From NCBI GenBank assembly GCA_035494015.1, contig DATJHJ010000127.1, positions 1 to 16,520 on the forward strand: a stretch of DNA of 16,520 nucleotides, in the 5' to 3' direction. Shown here in pieces: positions 12,787 through 16,520 of this stretch; positions within the stretch are counted from its first letter, which is position 1, and the number at the start of each line of letters is the position of its first letter. A program made the translations under genes and the position numbers. The notes under the pieces were generated by a model, which was not told the DNA's origin, did no database searches, and was given only the letters and a program-made list of their open reading frames with translations. This DNA comes from CADCTB01 sp035494015 (GTDB lineage Bacteria; Actinomycetota; Acidimicrobiia; Acidimicrobiales; AC-14).

Positions 12787-15651
12787 CTATATCGGGTGCT
12801 CATCTTTGGTCACCCAGACGGCGATCTGGCTGCGGTTGGCGAGCCCGAGCTTGCCCAGGATGTGCTGGACGTGGTTGTCGGCCGTCCGCTCGGAGAGGAC
12901 GAGCGTCGACGCGATCTCCCGGTTGGTGAGGCCTTGGGCCACGAGCAAGGCAACCTCACGCTCACGGGGGGTCAGCAGCCGCCGCCGGTCTCCATTGACC
13001 CGCTCCTGGAGCTGCCGTATGCGGGCCAGGAACCGTTCCATGCCGAGCACACCGGCGGCGCGCGCCGCATCGCCCAGCAGGGACCGGGCCCGCTGTTGGT
13101 CCGCAGCGGAGCCCCGGGTAGCCAGCGTTTCGGCCAGCTCGACCATGCACTCGACCTCGAACGCCGCCGCGCCGCTCCGTCGGCAGGCGGCCATGGCCTG
13201 CTCGAGGTCGGCGACCGCATCGGGGAGGCGGCCGAGGTGCCGGCTGGCGATCCCGAGCCACAGTTCCACCGGCCCCGAGTACGCCACCTGGGTGGTGCCG
13301 CTGACGACGTGGTGGCCGCGGTGCGGTTCGAGCGCCTGGCGAGCGCTGGCCACGTCGTCGAGGCGGCCGAGGGCGGTCGCCACGGCGACCGCGTAGGCAT
13401 GGCAGATCAGCCGGACATGGGGTGGTGGCTGCCACTGCGCCACCGGCGCGAGGGCCTGGAACACGGTGCGCGCCGTTTCCAGGTCCCCGGCATCGACGGC
13501 GGCGTGGGCCACGGCGACCTGGGCGATCAGCCCGATGGACTCGAGCAATCCCTGGGGGGCCATGTGCATCCGGTTGGCGCCGATCGTCGTCTCGTCCTGG
13601 CCGGTGTGGTGGCCGATGGCGGCGAGCAGCCCGGACCGCAGGACGTACCCGAAGACGTGGCCGGTGGGCGCGGCGATCCGGAACGCCTCGTCCTCCAGCC
13701 GCCGCGCATCGGGAAATCGACCCTGGGCCTGGGCGAGGACGGCCTTGGCCCGCAGGACCTCGAAGTGGGCGAGCGGGCCGCGCACCTCCCGGGCGGCGAG
13801 GGCGAGCGCCTCGATGGCACGGCCGACGGCGGCGAAATCCCCGCGCTCGAAGGCGACGTCGATGGCCCAGAGCTGCCCCGACAGCTCCATGGCCGCGTCC
13901 CGCTCCCGCCGGCCGAGGGCGAGCATCTCCTCGGCCAGCGCCGAGCGCCGGGCCAGGCCGTCAGGCCCGGCCTGGACGACGCGGGCGGCGCCCAGCGTGT
14001 CCGCCAGGGCCAGCGAATCGCCGCTGGCGCGGGCCTGCTCCATCGCGGTGTCGCTCGTGGCGCCGAGGTCGGCCAGCTCGGCCCGGAAGGTGAACGTCTC
14101 GATGTAGTGGGCCAGCACACGGGCCCGGAGCCGGCGCGCGTCCTCGGGGAGGCGGTCGAGCGCCGACTCGCACACCCGCCGGGTGGCAATGTCGAACCCC
14201 TGTCCCGCGGTGGCGTCCATCGCCAGCGCGACCTCGGCCAGGAGGTCGGCGGCCTCTATTCGCTGCGCCAGTTCGGCGGCGTCGAGGCAGGTGGCCATGT
14301 GCCCGCTGACCTGGCCGGCGCTGATGCGGGCCCGGCTGAGGGCGACCAACAGCTGCACCCGCTCGCGGTCGTCGAGCGAGGCGGCAAGGCTCACGGCCCG
14401 CTCGTACAGCCGCACCGCGTCCTCGTAGGCCAACTGGCGCATGGCCTCGTCGGCGGCGCGCCGGACCCACGAGTAGGCCACGTCGGCGTCGCCGTAGGTT
14501 CCCGCCTCTTCCCAGTGGCGGGCGATCTCGAACAGGTGGGGGCCGAGCTGGGGAGCATGGTGGTGCTCCAGCGAACGCGCGGCCCGGCGGTGGAGGTCCA
14601 CCCGGTCGGCCGTGGTCATCGAGGCTTCGACGGCGTCCCGGACGAGTGCGTGGACGAACCGGTGCTCGTCCGGGGCCGCCACCCGCTCGATCAGCGTGGC
14701 GCGCGCCGCTTCGTCGACGAGCTGCGGCGCGTCGTGCACGTCGAGAGCCGCGGTCGTCACGACGACGCGGATGCTGAAGGACTGGCCGACGACGGCGGCC
14801 GCCCGCACCAACGCGGAGGCGCCGGGCGACAGCCCGGCGAGGCGTTCGTCGATGGTGTGGCGGAGGGTGGGGGTGACGAGCACGGTCCGGTCCGCCCCCG
14901 TGCCCCAGGCCCGCCCGATCTCGCCCACGAAGAACGGATTGCCCCCGGTGGCGGCCGCCACCCTCGCCGCCGCCTCCGGGTCGACCTCCCCGCCGATGAG
15001 GTCGCGCAGGTTGGCGGCCACGGCGTCGCCATCGAGCCCGGTCAGGCGCATCGGCACCGTCACAGGTTCGCGGGCGATGGCGGCGACAAGGTCGCCGTGG
15101 CACTGGTCGCTCCGGGCGTTGGCCAGAACGAGCAACCGCTCGTCCGTCAGGGTGCGGGCCACGTGGCGCAGGAGCAGCAGGGTCGGCCGGTCCGCCCAGT
15201 GGGTGTCGTCGAGGACGAGCAGCAGGGGCGTCTGGCGGCAGACCTCCCGGAGGGCCACGGAAACGGCGTCGAACTGTCGGAACCGCTCGGCGGGCCCGCT
15301 CCCGGCGGAGGTCGGACCGGCGAAGACGTCGGGCGCCACGCCCGCCAGGTCGCCGGCCACCCCGCTGGCCTTGGCCGCCGTGACCAGATCGGTGCGCTCG
15401 GCCAGGGTCCGCAGGAGCTGCCACCACGGCCAGAACGGTGGTGCTCCGTCCGACTCCGACGAGTTCCCCCACGCCACGACCACGCCCCGTGTCACGGCCC
15501 GGGCCGCGATCTCCTGGGCCAGGCGTGTCTTGCCGATCCCCGGCTCGCCTTCGCACAGGACCACATGGGGCGATCCGCGCAGGGCGTCGTCGAGGGCGCG
15601 CTCCAAGTCGCTCAGCTCGACCGTGCGACCGACCAGCGCGGCACGCCTCAC
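12787..15651 (-). CDS. LAL-type (large ATP-binding) LuxR-family transcriptional regulator
   Basis: Signal-integrating activator of 954 residues, a normal length for the MalT/LAL class. The N-terminal ATPase domain has VGRTVELSDLERAL, Walker A GEPGIGKT (35-42), Walker B LLLVLDDTHWAD and the NARSD element. A long helical, TPR-like middle (about 380-880) contains repeated YEDAVRLYERAVSLA-type units. The C-terminal LuxR helix-turn-helix begins LTPREREVALLVAQGLTNREIA and runs through STLVLSERTADNHVQHILGKLG to the end. GTG 15651 starts the protein at the conserved GR-x-x-E segment; TAAAGT ends 8 nt upstream, consistent with a leaderless message. Such regulators commonly control specialised metabolism or sugar use. 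The downstream methyltransferase is the obvious local target. Inducer unknown. Confidence 0.95.
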   Translation of the reverse strand: MRRAALVGRTVELSDLERALDDALRGSPHVVLCEGEPGIGKTRLAQEIAARAVTRGVVVAWGNSSESDGAPPFWPWWQLLRTLAERTDLVTAAKASGVAGDLAGVAPDVFAGPTSAGSGPAERFRQFDAVSVALREVCRQTPLLLVLDDTHWADRPTLLLLRHVARTLTDERLLVLANARSDQCHGDLVAAIAREPVTVPMRLTGLDGDAVAANLRDLIGGEVDPEAAARVAAATGGNPFFVGEIGRAWGTGADRTVLVTPTLRHTIDERLAGLSPGASALVRAAAVVGQSFSIRVVVTTAALDVHDAPQLVDEAARATLIERVAAPDEHRFVHALVRDAVEASMTTADRVDLHRRAARSLEHHHAPQLGPHLFEIARHWEEAGTYGDADVAYSWVRRAADEAMRQLAYEDAVRLYERAVSLAASLDDRERVQLLVALSRARISAGQVSGHMATCLDAAELAQRIEAADLLAEVALAMDATAGQGFDIATRRVCESALDRLPEDARRLRARVLAHYIETFTFRAELADLGATSDTAMEQARASGDSLALADTLGAARVVQAGPDGLARRSALAEEMLALGRRERDAAMELSGQLWAIDVAFERGDFAAVGRAIEALALAAREVRGPLAHFEVLRAKAVLAQAQGRFPDARRLEDEAFRIAAPTGHVFGYVLRSGLLAAIGHHTGQDETTIGANRMHMAPQGLLESIGLIAQVAVAHAAVDAGDLETARTVFQALAPVAQWQPPPHVRLICHAYAVAVATALGRLDDVASARQALEPHRGHHVVSGTTQVAYSGPVELWLGIASRHLGRLPDAVADLEQAMAACRRSGAAAFEVECMVELAETLATRGSAADQQRARSLLGDAARAAGVLGMERFLARIRQLQERVNGDRRRLLTPREREVALLVAQGLTNREIASTLVLSERTADNHVQHILGKLGLANRSQIAVWVTKDEHPI

Positions 15652-15659
15652 CGCCCGCC

Positions 15660-15665
15660 ACTTTA
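15660..15665 (-). promoter_or_regulatory. Candidate -10 hexamer for leaderless LAL regulator message
   Basis: TAAAGT on the minus strand (four of six matches to consensus) ends 8 nt before GTG 15651. The -35 is not evident; read-through from the SRP RNA gene just upstream is possible. Confidence 0.45.
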
Positions 15666-15688
15666 CGTCGGCGCCTATGGCCGAGAGC

Positions 15689-15704
15689 AGCGGCGTCCGC
15701 CGCT
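15689..15704. repeat. 16-bp palindrome at the 3' end of the SRP RNA gene
   Basis: AGCGGCG-TC-CGCCGCT, perfect 7-bp arms. It overlaps the SRP RNA 3' arm, where it could form a competing terminator-like hairpin (no T-tract), and lies 24 nt upstream of the LAL -10 hexamer, where it could be an operator. Confidence 0.5.
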
Positions 15705-15833
15705 CTACGCAGCGGCCAGGCTGGACTGCGGCACACGGATCGACCCGCTGAGAGCTGCTGCCTCCCGGCCCTGACTCGGTTCACGGGGATACGTTGCGCA
15801 GGACCCAGCCGCTGCGTAGAACGGCGGACTCCA
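15692..15833 (-). ncRNA. ffs: Signal recognition particle RNA (4.5S/SRP RNA)
   Basis: RNA scaffold of the bacterial signal recognition particle; binds Ffh and targets membrane proteins. On the minus strand the conserved core reads GTCAGGGCC-GGGA-GGCAGCAGC (around 15755-15776), the Ffh-binding hairpin with a GNRA tetraloop (15766-15763) and its asymmetric loop. It is flanked by GTGAAACC on the 5' side and CTCAGCGGG on the 3' side. Outer arms 15805-15833 and 15692-15720 pair over 25 of 29 positions, and TGCGCAACG and GTGTGCCGCAG sit in the intermediate region as in the E. coli RNA. The long hairpin of about 140 nt is near the length of other actinobacterial SRP RNAs. Ends are set from the limits of pairing and are approximate. 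Divergent from tRNA-Ser with only about 26 nt between. Confidence 0.9.
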
Positions 15834-15859
15834 CGACCAGGGTATCCTGTATGGGTTCT

Positions 15860-15947
15860 GGAGGGGTGCGGGAGCGGCCGAACCGGCACGCCTGGAGAGC
15901 GTGTAGGGGGCAACCCCTCGTGGGTTCAAATCCCACTCCCTCCGCCA
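15860..15947 (+). tRNA. tRNA-Ser (anticodon GGA), CCA encoded
   Basis: Reads UCC and UCU codons. Acceptor GGAGGGG pairs with TCCCTCC (one G-U), discriminator G at 15944 and encoded CCA at 15945-15947. The anticodon stem CACGC/GCGTG holds the loop CTGGAGA with GGA at 15894-15896. There is a long variable arm (GGGGG-CAA-CCCCT), as expected for serine, and T-arm GTGGG-TTCAAAT-CCCAC. TATCCT at 15843-15848 is a reasonable -10. The final A of CCA is also the first base of the tadA Shine-Dalgarno sequence. Confidence 0.97.
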
Positions 15948-15951
15948 GGAG
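15947..15951 (+). promoter_or_regulatory. Shine-Dalgarno sequence of tadA overlapping the tRNA 3' end
   Basis: AGGAG, 5 nt before GTG 15957. Its first base is the CCA terminal A of tRNA-Ser, so processing of the tRNA would leave GGAG as the extreme 5' end of the tadA message. This site also decides the tadA start. Confidence 0.75.
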
Positions 15952-15956
15952 CAGTA

Positions 15957-16418
15957 GTGACAGACGAAGAAGCCATGGGCCTGGCCCTCACCGAGGCTCA
16001 CCGTGCGCTCCAGCACGGCGACGTCCCGGTGGGGGCCGTCGCCTTGGTCGACGGCCGGGTCGTCGCCGCCGACCACAACCGGCGGGAAGAGCGCGGCGAT
16101 CCCAGCGCCCACGCCGAGCTGCTGGTCCTGCAGGCCGCCGCCACCGTGGTCGGGGGGTGGCGGCTGGGCGACGTCACCCTGGTCGTCACCCTCGAGCCAT
16201 GCCCGATGTGCGCGGGCGCGCTCGTTGCCGCCCGTGTCGGCCGGCTCGTGTTCGCCGCCGCCGACCCCCGAGCGGGCGCATGCGGCTCGCTCTACAACCT
16301 GTGCTGCGACCCCCGCCTGAACCACGAGCTGCCTGTGACCGCGGGGGTGCGGGCCGCCGAGTCCGCTGCCCTCCTGGCCGAGTTCTTCGCCGCCCGGCGG
16401 CCGCCTGCCACCGGCTAG
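15957..16418 (+). CDS. tadA: tRNA-specific adenosine deaminase TadA
   Basis: Converts adenosine 34 to inosine in the anticodon of tRNA-Arg(ACG); zinc enzyme of the cytidine-deaminase fold. The 153-residue product has the HAE motif (H52, E54 in PSAHAELLVLQ) and PCPMC (C82, C85 within TLEPCPMCAGALVAARV), with H52, C82 and C85 as zinc ligands and E54 as proton shuttle. The segments GDVPVGAV, GACGSLYNL and LNHELPV are family-typical. GTG 15957 is chosen for the AGGAG 5 nt upstream and standard length; the open frame extends upstream through the tRNA but cannot be real there. Lies between two tRNA-Ser genes on the same strand, beginning 9 nt after the first, so it is likely co-transcribed with them. 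Confidence 0.97.
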   Translation: MTDEEAMGLALTEAHRALQHGDVPVGAVALVDGRVVAADHNRREERGDPSAHAELLVLQAAATVVGGWRLGDVTLVVTLEPCPMCAGALVAARVGRLVFAAADPRAGACGSLYNLCCDPRLNHELPVTAGVRAAESAALLAEFFAARRPPATG

Positions 16419-16431
16419 CCTGGACGGCTCC

Positions 16432-16520
16432 GGAGGGGTGCGAGAGCGGCCGAATCGGACGGTCTCGAAAACCGTTGTGGGGGCAACCTCACCGTGGGTT
16501 CAAATCCCACCCCCTCCGCC
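16432..16520 (+). tRNA. tRNA-Ser (anticodon CGA), last base of CCA beyond window
   Basis: Reads UCG codons. Acceptor GGAGGGG pairs perfectly with CCCCTCC, discriminator G at 16518, then CC at the window end. Anticodon stem ACGGT/ACCGT with loop CTCGAAA, CGA at 16466-16468; long variable arm around GTGGGGGCAACCTCAC; T-arm GTGGG-TTCAAAT-CCCAC. It begins 13 nt after the tadA stop. It shares acceptor and T-arm sequence with the first tRNA-Ser, so the pair probably arose by duplication. Confidence 0.97.

Noticed and set aside
12496..15774. 1092-codon plus-strand open frame antisense to the LAL regulator and methyltransferase
   Set aside because: The minus-strand genes have clear domains and motifs throughout; the antisense translation is compositionally biased and runs into the SRP RNA gene.
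15692..15833. Long inverted repeat read first as an insertion-element end pair or mobile-element remnant
   Set aside because: The 25/29 arm pairing brackets the conserved SRP RNA core and tetraloop, so the repeat is the stem of that RNA.
15438..15956. Upstream extension of the tadA open frame through tRNA-Ser and the SRP RNA region
   Set aside because: It would encode an Arg/Pro-rich N-terminus across two structural RNA genes; GTG 15957 with AGGAG gives a standard-length TadA.
1..16520. CRISPR array, transposon or integrated phage
   Set aside because: No regularly spaced repeats, transposase, integrase or structural phage genes are visible; the tRNA genes show no attached integrase or duplicated 3' end other than the natural tRNA-Ser pair.

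Overview
The window is high-GC DNA with GTG starts and several genes that appear to be leaderless. It carries actinobacterial hallmarks: DrrA/DrrB-type transporter, large LuxR (LAL) regulator, CAP protein with a C-terminal RILDTR-type module, DUF4349, and an actinobacterial-looking UppP. This fits an actinobacterium. An Acidimicrobiia-like or uncultured lineage is plausible, but the class cannot be fixed from sequence reading alone.

Layout. 1-476 (-) is the N-terminal part of a [NiFe]-hydrogenase large subunit. It is divergent from a SufR-like Fe-S/HTH regulator (599-1342), with a perfect 7+7 bp palindrome between them. 1339-3826 holds uppP (-), divergent from a BlaI/MecI-type repressor, then a DUF1232 protein and a six-helix membrane protein. 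3823-7459 (-) is dnaX-ybaB-recR followed by a DUF4349 membrane protein. 7503-9107 is an XRE-family regulator (-) divergent from a secreted CAP-domain protein (+). 9117-11679 (-) is a padR-drrA-drrB-type efflux operon with an operator over its promoter. 11740-15651 (-) is an O-methyltransferase downstream of a 954-residue LAL regulator. 15692-15833 (-) is the signal recognition particle RNA, recognised from its GNRA-loop core and long self-complementary arms. 15860-16520 (+) is tRNA-Ser(GGA), tadA, tRNA-Ser(CGA).

How it fits together. tRNA-Ser/tadA/SRP RNA/dnaX/ybaB/recR is a deeply conserved chromosomal neighbourhood, known for example from Bacillus subtilis. Here it is split by about 8.2 kb of regulator, transporter, methyltransferase and secreted-protein genes between the SRP RNA and dnaX. 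The left end looks like two locally regulated units: hydrogen oxidation under a redox or Fe-S sensor, and lipid-carrier recycling beside a BlaI repressor.

Promoter logic. Genes with a clear Shine-Dalgarno sequence are mostly internal to operons or under separate control. Six genes lacking a well-placed one (blaI-like, dnaX, CAP, padR, methyltransferase, LAL) all have a TANNNT hexamer ending 7-8 nt before the start codon, the hallmark of leaderless transcription. No CRISPR array, transposase, integrase or phage gene was seen. No stretch over 300 nt lacks a gene.
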